From Zygophlyctis sp. KS116 (Eukaryota; Chytridiomycota), in the NCBI GenBank assembly GCA_054661495.1, contig BAAFSQ010000042.1, positions 1 to 56,064 of the forward strand: a stretch of 56,064 nt of DNA, in the 5' to 3' direction. Position 1 is the stretch's first letter. Each line of letters opens with the position of its first letter. The notes below the pieces were generated by a model that saw nothing but the letters and a program-made list of their open reading frames with translations, had not been told where the DNA came from and made no database searches. Position numbers and translations under genes: made by a program. This document shows positions 33,113 to 43,499 of the stretch, in pieces.

Positions 33113-33648
33113 ATGGTAATTTTGATCTTGGGAAATGATGATTATTGGTATATTTTTTCTGACACCTCTTGTTTGAGTATCATTTTGATACAATGCGCAA
33201 AATCTACAATCTGATCCCTATTATTAAACTAATTATTTAGGGTCGAGTAAGAACAAAGACTGTCAAAAAGGCATCAAGAATTCTAATTGAAAAATATTAT
33301 CCCCGTCTCACTCTAGATTTCCATACCAACAAGAAATTGGCTGATGAAGTCGCCATCATTGCTTCTAAACGTCTCAGAAATAAGATTGCTGGATTCACTA
33401 CTCATTTAATGAAGAGAATTCAAAGAGGACCAGTCAGAGGAATTTCCTTTAAACTTCAAGAGGAAGAAAGAGAACGAAAAGATAATTATGTTCCAGAAGT
33501 CTCTGCTCTATCTGTGACTACTATTGATATTGATCAGGATACAAAGAATCTTTTGGCTGCTCTTAATCTAGATGGAATTCCTGGGATTAATGTTGTAGAT
33601 CTATCCAAAGGGTTTGAAAAAGTTTCGGGAAAGAAGACTCGTAATTAA
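33113..33648 (+). CDS. RPS17: Cytosolic ribosomal protein eS17
   Basis: 136 residues, nearly collinear with human RPS17: [69 protein letters not shown]. Exon 1 consists of the ATG codon alone (33113-33115); a 125-nt intron (33116-33240) follows and the protein resumes with GRV. The same ATG/intron boundary is known in vertebrate RPS17, so it may be ancestral. The intron is about five times the local norm and appears to carry a snoRNA. Confidence 0.95.
33126..33222 (+). ncRNA. Probable intron-encoded box C/D snoRNA
   Basis: Inside the eS17 intron, a C box ATGATGA (33135-33141) and a D box CTGA (33211-33214) are bracketed by a short terminal stem, GGGA at 33130-33133 pairing with TCCC at 33215-33218. 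A second CTGA at 33159-33162 could be D'. The span of about 90 nt and the placement in a ribosomal-protein intron fit intronic box C/D snoRNAs that guide 2'-O-methylation. The guide stretch just before the D box is GCGCAAAATCTACAAT; I have not identified its target. Confidence 0.6.
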
Positions 33649-33710
33649 TAAAATTGGTGCAATGCACATTTTTTGATTTTTTTGTAGAGTTTTTAGAATA
33701 TTTTCTAAAT

Positions 33711-34637
33711 CTAAAAATCAATACTAGTTTCTTGTATATCACATTCAGCCACGATAATATTTGCTGTTTTAAAAGTTGATAAATACATTAGATTAATCTT
33801 TTTCAAGACTAGAGACTTACATGTAGAGTATACAACTCCAAAAGAATCTAATCCTAAATTTTCTACATCTAATTCAATTACTCCCAACTTTGAATCCATC
33901 AAAGATCTATAAGTCATGTGTGAGGGTATCATATCTAATAAAGTCTCTAAAGCAACTACAGAGATGCCTTCATGACTAATAGTCATTGAAAAGAATTCTG
34001 TAAAATTGTAAAAAATATGCTGAATTAGAATCAAGATCCATTCATCAAGATAATCTCTATTTAATCCAAATAGCTTTAGTCCAGAAATTATTTTTGGATT
34101 ACAAGGATCAATTTTATACCTCAAGTCTAATTCTGGTATACTTGATAAATCATCAGCAGAATCAAAAGGAGCATCATAAATTTCAAATCCTATTTGCTTA
34201 AAAACCTTTTTAGCAATTTTCCAACTAGACTCCTTCATCAATAAAAAATCAGTTTGATAAGTACTTAGATAAAAAATACTAATTCCACCTTTGGCTAATG
34301 GTTCTGAAAGATCATAAATTCTTTTACCAGAATTTTCAATGCCATCCAAGTCATCTATTGACAATGCAACATATGGTTCTGAAGCTGTGATTATCCCTGG
34401 TGTTTTAAAATTAGCCCCACAGAGTGAAATTATAGATATTTCATTATGTGTAATAGTAAATGAAAAGAATGGGGATTGATTGATCCACGAGAGATTTAGC
34501 CAATCATGCATTAACAGATGTAGATTTGTTAGCGGTGCTGTGCTTAGAGCCAGTTTGTGGGGAAGAAGAGTGACTGATGATGACATTTTTACAAGGGTTT
34601 CTGATATAGAGTTTCTGGTACAGAATGATACAGACAT
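33711..34637 (-). CDS. CASTOR-like ACT-domain protein
   Basis: 308 residues, no intron. Two repeated halves of ACT type; KGGISIFYLSTYQTDFLLMKE in the first half (about residues 113-133) closely follows the CASTOR1/2 block ISVLMLSTYQTDFILV, and the second half has YLSTFKTANIIVAE. Human CASTOR1 binds arginine at the interface between ACT domains and controls GATOR2 and so mTORC1. Ligand residues cannot be judged here, so amino-acid sensing is inference. It is divergent from the Atos gene with 120 bp between them. Confidence 0.82.
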   Translation of the reverse strand: MSVSFCTRNSISETLVKMSSSVTLLPHKLALSTAPLTNLHLLMHDWLNLSWINQSPFFSFTITHNEISIISLCGANFKTPGIITASEPYVALSIDDLDGIENSGKRIYDLSEPLAKGGISIFYLSTYQTDFLLMKESSWKIAKKVFKQIGFEIYDAPFDSADDLSSIPELDLRYKIDPCNPKIISGLKLFGLNRDYLDEWILILIQHIFYNFTEFFSMTISHEGISVVALETLLDMIPSHMTYRSLMDSKLGVIELDVENLGLDSFGVVYSTCKSLVLKKINLMYLSTFKTANIIVAECDIQETSIDF

Positions 34638-34757
34638 TGCTTAAATGATCTGCATTATCATTTTAATAGATGGCTATAGATCATGTTTAGATTTGTAAAA
34701 GAGGCAGCAAACGGCACCTGACGACGTCGGAAGTTTTCGCCGCCAACAAATAATAAA

Positions 34758-36231
34758 ATGAATCTTCAAGACTTTATCAGGAAAATTGTTGATATCATCC
34801 TGAGATCTAGATTCCAAAACATCACCAAAGAGATTTCTGGATTTGCTCCCTCTCTGGTTTTAGATATCATTTGTCAGTCAAAGCTGGTCGAACGTTGGGT
34901 TTTACAGGAAGAGGCCTTCACCGACTATGACATTAAAGATTCTACTGAACTGGTAATCTTGTGCCAATCATTATTCTCCCATATTAAGCAATTCACTTTA
35001 CTAAATGAAGCAGATTCCTATTCAATATCATCACTTGACGGTCAATTTTTGGCTTCGGACTCTGCAATTTTAAATGTTGGATTTCATGAAACTGCAAATC
35101 TAAAAGTTTACAAGTTTAAAAGTGCTAATACTGGAAGTGGTACTCTATTTCTTTCAGTAGTCTATGATACATTTCTAGAATCTGTCAAAAATACTAGTAA
35201 TATTGAAGCAACTGATATCCCTTTGGAAAATGTACTTGATTAATCTAAATATTTAGAAAAAATTACAAAACTTATCGCCGTTTCCATCTCCAAGTTTAGT
35301 AAGGAAAATGACTCGGTTTGCAAAAAAAGGTTTGGAGTCTCAAGCGCCAATACCAAGTTTTATTTCAAATTCATCAACTGTAAATACATTGGATAATCAG
35401 CTACTGGGATTAAATATAGCTCAAAAGCCAAATACAGAGTTATTTGGATCTTTTGTAGGTTCTTATGAACAGTCTTTGCTTAGTGGGAGAATGTCGACTT
35501 TTCCTTCAAAGCCTTTATGGTTTTCTTTAGAAATAGGAGTTATAGGTACTGGGAATTGTAAGACAAAGTTAAAATGTCCTTCTCATAGGACAGTGGCTTT
35601 TCCTGCTTGTTATTATGAATTTGAAAATGATATACAGCAAGTTACGCCTTATGTTGGAAATGTAGAAATTAGTCAAAATGATAGAGGATATAGGATACCA
35701 TTTCAAGGACAATTACAGGTTATCATCAAGAATCAAAAAATTCCATTCAAGATTTTTCTAATACCATATGATTTAACTGATATGCCTCTTGATACTAAAA
35801 CTTATCTCAGACAAAAATCATACCAGACAAAAGAACTCACGCCATCTATAAATTCTATATTTTCATTCAGTCGTACAACTTCTGCCAGCGATTTGCAGTT
35901 TAATGGAAATGATATACTTCAACACGCTATTCATCTTCAAATCATTTGTACAAAACAAAAAAGACTATATGTTCAGAAATCAATCAGAGTAGTATTTTCT
36001 CATAGGATACCAGATCAGAAATTACGAGTTGTAAGTGAAGTACCAATGAATCCCAAATTTTTCCCCATTGATTCTCCAGAACATCATGGCCCAAGTGTAA
36101 AATCAAAAATTAAGAGGTCAAGTTTTGGAATGTCAAGATCAGAGTATAAAGATACCCCTCTTAAACAAGAATATTCTGCTTCATCTATGGCGGACGATTT
36201 CTCTCCATGTAATACTAGCGAAGGAAGATAA
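34758..36231 (+). CDS. Atos (FAM214/DUF4210) family protein
   Basis: 482 residues; one 25-nt intron (35232-35256), after which the protein continues LSPFPSPSLVRK. The conserved core is in exon 2: LFGSFVGSYEQSLLSGRMST, KLKCPSHRTVAFPACYYE, YRIPFQGQLQVIIKNQKIPF, LIPYDLTDMP and TKTYLRQKSY. Exon 1 (about 160 residues) has the ERW block seen at the N-terminus of fungal family members. Drosophila Atos is a transcriptional regulator of immune-cell metabolism; fungal relatives are poorly studied. The C-terminus is Ser-rich and basic. Confidence 0.9.
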
Positions 36232-36396
36232 ATAAACTTTTTCACAATAACTACTTTATGCATTTCTATATAGCATGAATGTTTTTTTAGTTTTCTCCAA
36301 AATCAGAGTTTCTTTCAAGTGCGCCCCCGATCTCGGGTTGACATTGACAGGTGAATGACAGTTGGTCCGCACATTCTCTTTGACAGCCGAAATCTA

Positions 36397-37108
36397 ATGA
36401 GATTAACAGAGATAAACGACTCTATTATCCAATCATGTAATACTATACTTTAACACTTTAGGTTTGCTTGATCTAACAACCCATCCATTGTACTCGCCTC
36501 TTAGTACAGTATGGTTATGCAGAGAAGATATACATTGCTCATTATCATTGGAAGATTTACAAGTGATCGTGAATAATACAGCCAACGCCTTGATGAGTAT
36601 ATCTCTTGATGGTATACAAATTGACGATCTAACAATCGTTTTACTCTCCATGATCATTGTCTTGGGAGATCAGATTTTAAAAACTGCTCAATCTGCTTCA
36701 AGATTTATGGATGATTTATCAAGATTCTCTTTTAAAAGTTCAATCGAGTTCAAATCAGTCTATGATCAGATCATGTCCGAGACTAACGCCGAAACAGACT
36801 CGGATTTTGTAATTGACAAGGAAGAGTATGATGATGACTATGAGCGTATGAATCTCATGAAACCAAGGAAAAATAACTTGAAATGGACTTGTAAATCTAG
36901 AAAGCGTCCTAATCATTCAAAGCCTGTCATTGAAATTTTGAAGAAATGGTTGCATTCTCATCAATCGCATCCATATCCAACAGAAAAACAAAAATCAGAA
37001 TTATGCAAATCAACTGATCTGAGCATGCTTCAATTGAATAATTGGTTTATCAATGGTAAATATTTAAATGTTTTAATCAAAGCTCGGCGTCGATTGCTCA
37101 AGGGTTAA
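36397..37108 (+). CDS. TALE-class homeodomain transcription factor
   Basis: 219 residues; introns 36437-36461 (25 nt) and 37056-37082 (27 nt). The homeodomain is C-terminal: it starts near KSRKRPNHSKPVIEILKKW, has the three-residue loop extension (HSHQSHPYPT) and ends with WFINARRRLLKG, in which the second intron splits the recognition helix right after WFIN. Upstream is an acidic linker and a helical N-terminus of unknown role. TALE proteins in fungi include mating-type and morphogenesis regulators; which one this is cannot be said. Confidence 0.92.
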
Positions 37109-37125
37109 AATTGAACTTACTGATT

Positions 37126-38833
37126 ATGAATTCTCTTGCTGATTATGGATCTTCTGATGAGGATAAGAAAGTAGTTAAAAAATTAAAGAATTATAATCCT
37201 GCTCCGACTGTCCATTCTACTTCTTTTGATTATTTGCCTTCAGCAGGCACAGTTGCGATTCCTGTTAATCTTCCAGTCTCTAGATTAAATGCACCAGTGC
37301 TCGGTCCACAGAATCCATTTGCAAATGAAACGGCAAACAAAAATATATTAACGGGATTCATAGAGGAACATTATATGTCTAACGATGCCTTTAATAATAT
37401 GAAGAGAACGTTTGATCGTCATGGTTACACTCTAGATCCTGAAACAGGGAAGATGATTGGAAATAAAAAGTCAGAAAAGGACATGAAAAGTATGTTTATA
37501 TCTTTAAAAAATAAGGCAAGTTTAATGCTGACAAGAATAAAGCAGCCGTAAAGAAGAAGCGGAAACCCGCAGGAAAGGCAGAGGATGTGGATTCGTTTGC
37601 TGGTCCTTGGGCTAAATTTGAATGTGAATCATCAGATGAGGAAGAAGTTGGACCGCTGATTGAAGAACCGGCTCAAAAAGAACGAGAGCCAGCCGCTGCT
37701 CCTGCTAAAGTGGAACCAGTAGAGTCAGCATATACAGCAAAAGAAACTACAAAGTTTCATGGGGCATCAGAAACAGATTATTTGGGGAGAAGCTTTATTC
37801 ATATACCTACAGATGTGGATGTGGATTTAACAGTAGAATTAAGTAATCAAATTTGTTATGCTCCAAAAAAACTGCTACATACATTTATTGGTCATACAAA
37901 AGGTATTAATACAATGAGGCTGTTTCCAAAATCTGGGCATTTGGTTTTATCAGGAAGTCAAGATACGAAAATTAAGATTTGGGATGTTTATCATGATCGA
38001 AAGTGTCTAAGAACATATAACGGTCATGATAAGCCAATTAAAGATTTGGCTTTTTCAAATGATGGAAAACAGTTTTTGTCTGCTGGTTATGATAAATGGA
38101 TAAAATTATGGGACACAGAAACAGGTATTCTTTAGATTCTAAAAGCTTAGGAAAATGTATCAATAGATTTCATCAAAAAAATGGGGTTCCTATGTGCGTG
38201 ACGTTTCATCCAGATGATAATAAGCAAAATATTTTTCTTACTGGCTGTCAAGATAAGAAGATTTATCAATATGATCTTAATTCTGCCTCTGTAGTTCAAG
38301 AGTATGATCAACATCTCGGTGCTGTGAATACAATCACATTTTTTGATGAAAATAGACGATTCATTACCTCTTCAGATGATAAAACTATTCGAGCTTGGGA
38401 GTATGATATTCCCGTTGTCATAAAAAATATGTCAGATCCTGGTATGAAATCCATGCCAGCAGCATGTATGTCGCCTAATAGTACGTTTTTTATTTTATTC
38501 TAAATGTCAGAGAAACATATCGCATTTCAATCTATAGACAATCAGCTTGTATCCTATTCAGCTAGTGATCGGCTTGTTGCTAGTGGTAGAAAAATTTATC
38601 GTGGCCATGTAGTTGCTGGAAATATTATTAGACCTTCATTTTCCCCTGATAACAAGTATATTTGCTGTGGTGATTCAAGCGGGAATGTATACTTGTGGGA
38701 CTGGAAAACAACCAAGCTGTTCAAAAAGTTCAAGGCGCACAACTCTGTAGTTACTGCAATGGACTGGTTGCCTCACGAGACATCAAAAATGATAACTTGC
38801 TCTCTGGATGCAACACTCAAATTATGGGATTAA
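37126..38833 (+). CDS. CDC40: Second-step splicing factor PRP17/CDC40
   Basis: 541 residues; introns 37490-37515, 38125-38150 and 38481-38510. An N-terminal region with [36 protein letters not shown] and [13 protein letters not shown] is specific to PRP17; seven WD40 repeats follow ([45 protein letters not shown] and others) and end in [12 protein letters not shown]17 acts in the remodelled spliceosome before exon ligation. The gene starts only 17 bp after the homeodomain gene's stop. Confidence 0.97.
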
Positions 38834-39012
38834 ATTTTTGAAGATTGATATTATACTCCATATCACATATTTCCAAAAAGCCACAGATCTCTTTAAAATG
38901 AGACTTTCACCAAAATAAACCAACCTAATCAATATTAATTTCATCGTGTAATAATTACAAATAGAATTGATTGCTCAATTAGTTCAATGATAATCCAATG
39001 TTAAACTATAGC

Positions 39013-40348
39013 TTATGGCCTCAATTCTACTGGAAGAGTTTCCTTTGAGAGAGCCCCTGCTTTGACTAAAGCAACATGTAAATCTTCTATAAGATCGTTT
39101 ACATCCTCAATACCAATACATAGACGTATCAAATCCTCTGGGAATTGTCTTTCTTTCCTAACTTCAGCAGGAATAGAAGCATGAGACATCCTACAAGGCA
39201 TACTTTGATTAAAAAAATTGTGGCATACCTTATTAAAGAATTCACACATCCAAATGAAACCGAAATTGCAAAAAGTCTAGTTTGATCTACAATACGTTCC
39301 GAAAGTTGCACTGATCCAGTTTCAAAACTTAAAACAGCACCTGGACCACTAGCCATTCTAATATGAATATCATGTTGAGGATGAGATTTAAGACCTGGAA
39401 AGCGTACTTTAAATCCTAAAGACTCCAAAAATTCAGCAATCTTGATTGCATTTTCCTGTTGTCTTTCTATTCTAACAGAAAGAGTCTTGAGTCCTCTTAG
39501 TAGTAAAAAACAATCAAAAGGAGGCAACCCAACACCAGTTGCATTTATAGTAAAATACAACTTTTCTGCTAGTAATTGATCTTTTACACCAATCACACCA
39601 GCCATTAAATCATGATGCCCAGAGAGATACTTTGTACCTGAATGATATTCAATATCTGCACCTAATTCCAAAGATTTCATCAAGTAAGGAGACATCTTTT
39701 GATTTAAAAACTTTAAATTACCATTGTATTATCCACAACTATTAGTACATTTGGTTCTTTTTCATGACAAACCTTTGATACTTGTAATAAATCACAAATC
39801 TTTATTAATGGATTTGTTGGTGATTCAATCAGTATGAGTCTAGTTTTACTATTTAAAACCTTGCAGATATCTTGAATACACGTAGTATTAACATGATGAA
39901 CCATTATATCCTGAGTAGTTTTTATAAAGTTTAATAGTCTATTTGTACCACCATATAAATCATCCCCAGCAATTACTTGATCACCTTTTGATAATAATCT
40001 AGAAATCACATCTAGTGCAGTCATTCCAGAATTCACTGCAAAAGCTTTATGAGCGCCCATTAATCTCGCCAAATGCGTTTCAACATGAGATCTAGAAGGA
40101 TTACCAGATCTAGAATAATCATATTCATTGCCTCCATCCTATTTTTATAAATAATAAATTACAGCCGTGGACTGTTTAAAAGTAGCCGTTAAATATCTTG
40201 TTTTAGTAAAATCAATTTACACTGGATGTGAGCTTGCCCCGTAAGGATCTCTCTCTATTGGAACATGAACACAAAGAGTCGCTTTTCTATAAGACTGTGT
40301 ACAAGGATTATCAAGAGTCTGTTCACTTGCAGCATCAATATCGTCCAT
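39013..40348 (-). CDS. STR3: Cystathionine beta-lyase (PLP-dependent)
   Basis: 411 residues from five exons; introns 40197-40220, 40139-40162, 39696-39721 and 39203-39228 (24, 24, 26, 26 nt). Exon 2 has just 34 nt. Blocks: DPYGASSHPVYLTATFKQ, YSRSGNPSRSHVE, VNSGMTALDVISRLL, DDLYGGTNRLL, VDNTM and HSGTKYLSGHHDLMAGV with the PLP lysine. The FDDLYGGTNR type and C-terminal region favour cystathionine beta-lyase (cystathionine to homocysteine, toward methionine) over gamma-lyase, but substrate cannot be fixed by eye. It ends 179 bp from convergent PRP17. Confidence 0.93.
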
Positions 40349-40496
40349 TGTCTGTTCTTTTCTTTTGTGGCACCGCTCTGATCGAATGAACCGTTCACTT
40401 ATAGTGTTATAATTTTGCTTTAAATTGAATAGTTAAGGCTCTTGAGAATTTGTTTTACTATTCTACATTGAAATTACAAGATTAGAAATTACAGTA

Positions 40497-41067
40497 ATGG
40501 GAAGTGGTGAAAGTAAATTATCATCAGAGGAATTATTAGATCTATCAAAGAAATCAAAATGTATATTTATTATCACTTAATGCAGTGTCTAAAAAGGAAT
40601 TGGCGAAATGGAATACTGGATTTCTTGCTGATTATCCTCTGGGAAATTTAAAAAAATCTGATTTTGAGAATATATTTAGGAATTGGTTTCCTTTTGGAGA
40701 TTCAAAGAAACTTGCATTGTATATATTTTCTAAATTTGATTCAACTGATGATGGAGTAGTAGATTTTCAAGATTTTATTCTCTTATTCTCTATTTTTTCA
40801 AAGGGATCATTTGAAGATCGGCTAAAGTTGATTTTTAAAATGTATGATATGGACGAAGATGGTTATATTGGACGTGCAGAATTAGAATATCTAGTAGAAA
40901 TTCAATCAATGGCAATGGGAGATTTAGTACAAGAGTCTATAGAGACACAAGATTTATTTGATAAATTAGATTTTGATAGAGATGGGAAAATATCATTTCA
41001 GGAATTTAAGGATGGAGTGTCTAATGATTTAGAAATTTGTAAAGCTTTTAATATGTACTCTGGATGA
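40497..41067 (+). CDS. NCS1: Neuronal calcium sensor (frequenin/NCS-1) family protein
   Basis: 181 residues; one 25-nt intron (40561-40585). The N-terminus MGSGESKLSS is a good N-myristoylation signal. Four EF hands: the first is degenerate around LADYPLGNL, the others have loops DSTDDGVVDFQDF, DMDEDGYIGRAEL and DFDRDGKISFQEF. FPFGDSKKLALYIFSKFD is typical of NCS-1. Fungal NCS-1/Frq1 activates phosphatidylinositol 4-kinase Pik1 at the Golgi. Start chosen by the myristoylation motif. Confidence 0.93.
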
Positions 41068-41127
41068 TTTGTTTGAAATTACATCCCTTAGTAAGGTCAT
41101 CCCTTATTAAGGCCTAGAAAATTTTAA

Positions 41128-41721
41128 ATGTTTTTGATTTACGTCGTTTTACTATTAATTGCTGTAAATGCTGTAAAGAGTCCTCCAAAGACTTTACAAA
41201 TTGGAATTAAAAAAAAGGTTGATCCATGTCCAGTCAAGAAAACTGAACGTGGAGACCAAGTGTCTATGCACTATAAAGGAATGTTGTTTGGGTCAACAGA
41301 GGAATTTGATTCTTCGTTTTCTAGAAATCAACCATTTGACTTTACTCTTGGGACTGGTCAAGTAATAAAAGGATGGGATCAGGGATTGTTGGATATGGTA
41401 TTTTATTAAGAATTTATTCTAGTGTCCTGGTGAAAAGAGAAGACTTGTGATTCCTCCTGAATTGGGATATGGACAGTCTGGGTAATTTTAAGATTCTAAA
41501 TTAATAGTGCAGGTGATAAAATTCCTCCAGGTTCAACCTTGGTTTTTGAGGTTGAATTATTGAAAATTAAGGATAGTCATGGTCATGGTCATGGACACAG
41601 TCATGATGACTATCCACATATGCCTGGACATGATGAATTTCCAGAATTTAGTCATGATACTCATCGTGATTTGGAAGCAGAAGCAGATGAGGTCTTGGGA
41701 TTACATGATGAGGATCTTTAA
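41128..41721 (+). CDS. ER-lumenal FKBP-type prolyl isomerase, His-rich
   Basis: 180 residues; introns 41398-41422 and 41482-41507. Signal peptide, then the FKBP fold: [63 protein letters not shown] and [14 protein letters not shown]. The C-terminal extension has [11 protein letters not shown] and ends in HDEDL, a variant of the KDEL/HDEL retrieval signal, placing it in the ER lumen like FKBP2. The His cluster could bind metal. The TAA stop at 41719-41721 overlaps the stop of the OTU gene on the other strand. Confidence 0.95.
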
Positions 41722-42488
41722 ATATGAATACCCTCGAAAGCTTCTTCGATTGTATGAGATGAGTCCAACTTCTTTTTTCTCTTTTTATCCAAGGCTGCTT
41801 CTTTTCTAGCCTTTTTGGCAGCCTTTTTACGATCTTGAGCTCGGGAATACTTTACAGGAACTTGGGTAATAGTACTACTCTTTACGATTGGCTCTGATGA
41901 GTCTTGTAAATTTAATTCATACAATTCATCCAAAACTAGTCCGAATTTACCATTATGTTTATCTAATAGTATTCTAATTTTTTCTGTATCATTACAACCA
42001 CTTATAGACATGATTTGCTGTATAATTCTACTAGTTTTTTGAGAGTCTTTTAGATATTCTGGAGTTTTAAAATCTTTAGATGCAATTGTTGATGCATAAT
42101 GTTCAAAAGAATAATAAATTAGATATAGTATTTTCTCTGCAGATTCAGATTTAATTATTAGAGGTACTACATGTGCTTGATAAATAACAATTGTGACATT
42201 TAAAGTCTTTGAAAGTGCCACTAATTCTAAATTTCCACCATAAACTCCATTTTTTGCCATTCTACTAGTATAATCAGATATTGGTTCTTGCATAAAACAA
42301 GAGAAATCATTTGGATTATTTTTAATAAATGTTATAGCTTTAAATCTCAATTCCAAATGATATTGATCATTACCATAATACTGATGACTAATAGCTCTAA
42401 ATAAACAATTTCCATCTCCCTGTACATCGAATTCCTCTAGTCCGATTGATTTTAAAGTATTAGAAATATTATAAATTTCAGATTTCAT
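41718..42488 (-). CDS. OTU-domain deubiquitinase (OTUD3-like)
   Basis: 256 residues, no intron. The catalytic region is at the N-terminus: FDVQGDGNCLFRAISHQYYG contains the Asp and nucleophilic Cys, GVYGGNLELVALS the substrate loop, and YYSFEHYASTIAS the catalytic His. A UBA-like helical middle (SISGCNDTEKIRILLDKHNG) and a Lys/Arg-rich tail follow, the OTUD3 arrangement. I chose the ATG at 42488 because the frame upstream has no ATG. That start lies within the last codons of MPC1, with which it shares 11 bp, and its stop interlocks with the FKBP stop. Confidence 0.92.
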   Translation of the reverse strand: MKSEIYNISNTLKSIGLEEFDVQGDGNCLFRAISHQYYGNDQYHLELRFKAITFIKNNPNDFSCFMQEPISDYTSRMAKNGVYGGNLELVALSKTLNVTIVIYQAHVVPLIIKSESAEKILYLIYYSFEHYASTIASKDFKTPEYLKDSQKTSRIIQQIMSISGCNDTEKIRILLDKHNGKFGLVLDELYELNLQDSSEPIVKSSTITQVPVKYSRAQDRKKAAKKARKEAALDKKRKKKLDSSHTIEEAFEGIHI

Positions 42489-42903
42489 AATCTTTATTAG
42501 TGTAATGATGTTTAACAAAACGATAACCTTGAATCAATTGTGCACCTAGAGAATTTAGAATTATTACTAGTCATGCTATTTCAACATAACCAAATCTTAC
42601 ATTCATTTGCTGCATGACATGCAAATAACAGATAATTTCTAGGCTGAACTTCAATCGCAAATTTCATAAACATTATTGAGTATAGCGCAAGTGCACCAGT
42701 CATTTTTCCAGAGATGAATTCTGGAGATTTTTGAGTATCAGCAATGGCAGCCAAAGGAAGACCCCAATTAGCCACCGGTCCCCAAAAATGAGTAGACATG
42801 AGATATGTCCTCTGGTAATAAGATTAAAATAAATTACAAACTCTGGGCTTTTGACATACTGGATCGTCTTTGCTGTCAAACTTGATGAAACTGGACGAGA
42901 CAT
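42478..42903 (-). CDS. MPC1: Mitochondrial pyruvate carrier subunit MPC1
   Basis: 114 residues; introns 42812-42837 (26 nt) and a second of 55 nt (about 42541-42595). Core blocks: [60 protein letters not shown], then after intron 2 [18 protein letters not shown]1 with MPC2 moves pyruvate across the inner mitochondrial membrane. An AG inside intron 2 (34 nt from the donor) would also keep frame and add seven residues, so alternative 3' splicing is possible. The last 11 bp are also coding for the OTU protein in another frame. Confidence 0.95.
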
Positions 42904-43089
42904 TTCACGATTGCACTAACCCGCCCCGTCCTCAACAGTCTCAACTCTAGCATTCAAGGTGATGCAGAGTATGAGATTGATCGCTCACGTCATTCCTGCA
43001 ACAGAAATTCTCCTAGATTATATTTCAATTACTCTTTTTCATCGCTAATAAACTTGGCTACTAATTAAAGAAGCATTACTTGATATCAA

Positions 43090-43452
43090 ATGATAATCAT
43101 TATTATGCTGTCGATCATAGTAACTGATGCCTATAAAGCAGAAAGAGGTCAAAGATGCTCACCGGAATTTCTAGGAATATTTGAAATCATTAAAGGAATC
43201 AAACGATTTCCTACTTGTGATGATGGATTGTATTGTGATGATGATCTTGACATTTGTGTCTTTAAAGCAGGAGAACTTCAAGGTTGTGATCCAAGTAGGA
43301 GAGAGTGTCAGGATGGACTGGATTGTCATTTGGGTTATAAAGTCTGCATTCATCAAACAATGGTAGGACCTAGCTTATTAGAAACTATACTCCATAATTT
43401 ATTATATGGAGCTGCACAAATTATGGATTTCTTCTTTCTGAGCCAGATTTAA
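43090..43452 (+). CDS. Small secreted cysteine-rich protein
   Basis: 120 residues, no intron. A hydrophobic signal peptide (about 14 residues, cut near TDAYKA) precedes a domain with eight or more cysteines: RCSPEF, TCDDGLYCDDDLDICV, GCDPSRRECQDGLDCHLGY, KVCI. The CxDGLxCxxxxxxC spacing repeats twice, like disulfide knots in dickkopf/colipase-type or EGF-like modules. The end, after MVGPSLL, is hydrophobic. No family recognised; small secreted Cys-rich proteins are frequent effectors or surface proteins in parasites, but nothing here shows that role. Confidence 0.7.
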   Translation: MIIIIMLSIIVTDAYKAERGQRCSPEFLGIFEIIKGIKRFPTCDDGLYCDDDLDICVFKAGELQGCDPSRRECQDGLDCHLGYKVCIHQTMVGPSLLETILHNLLYGAAQIMDFFFLSQI

Positions 43453-43499
43453 GTTACAGTTTTGGCCGATATTGGGTTGTTTTTCAGGCTCTTAACTTT

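Noticed and set aside
36100-36400. CGCCCCCGATCTCGGG near 36325 as a possible tRNA or structured RNA
   Set aside because: No cloverleaf, A box or B box could be built around it; the palindromic CCCGAGATCGGG-like core is short.
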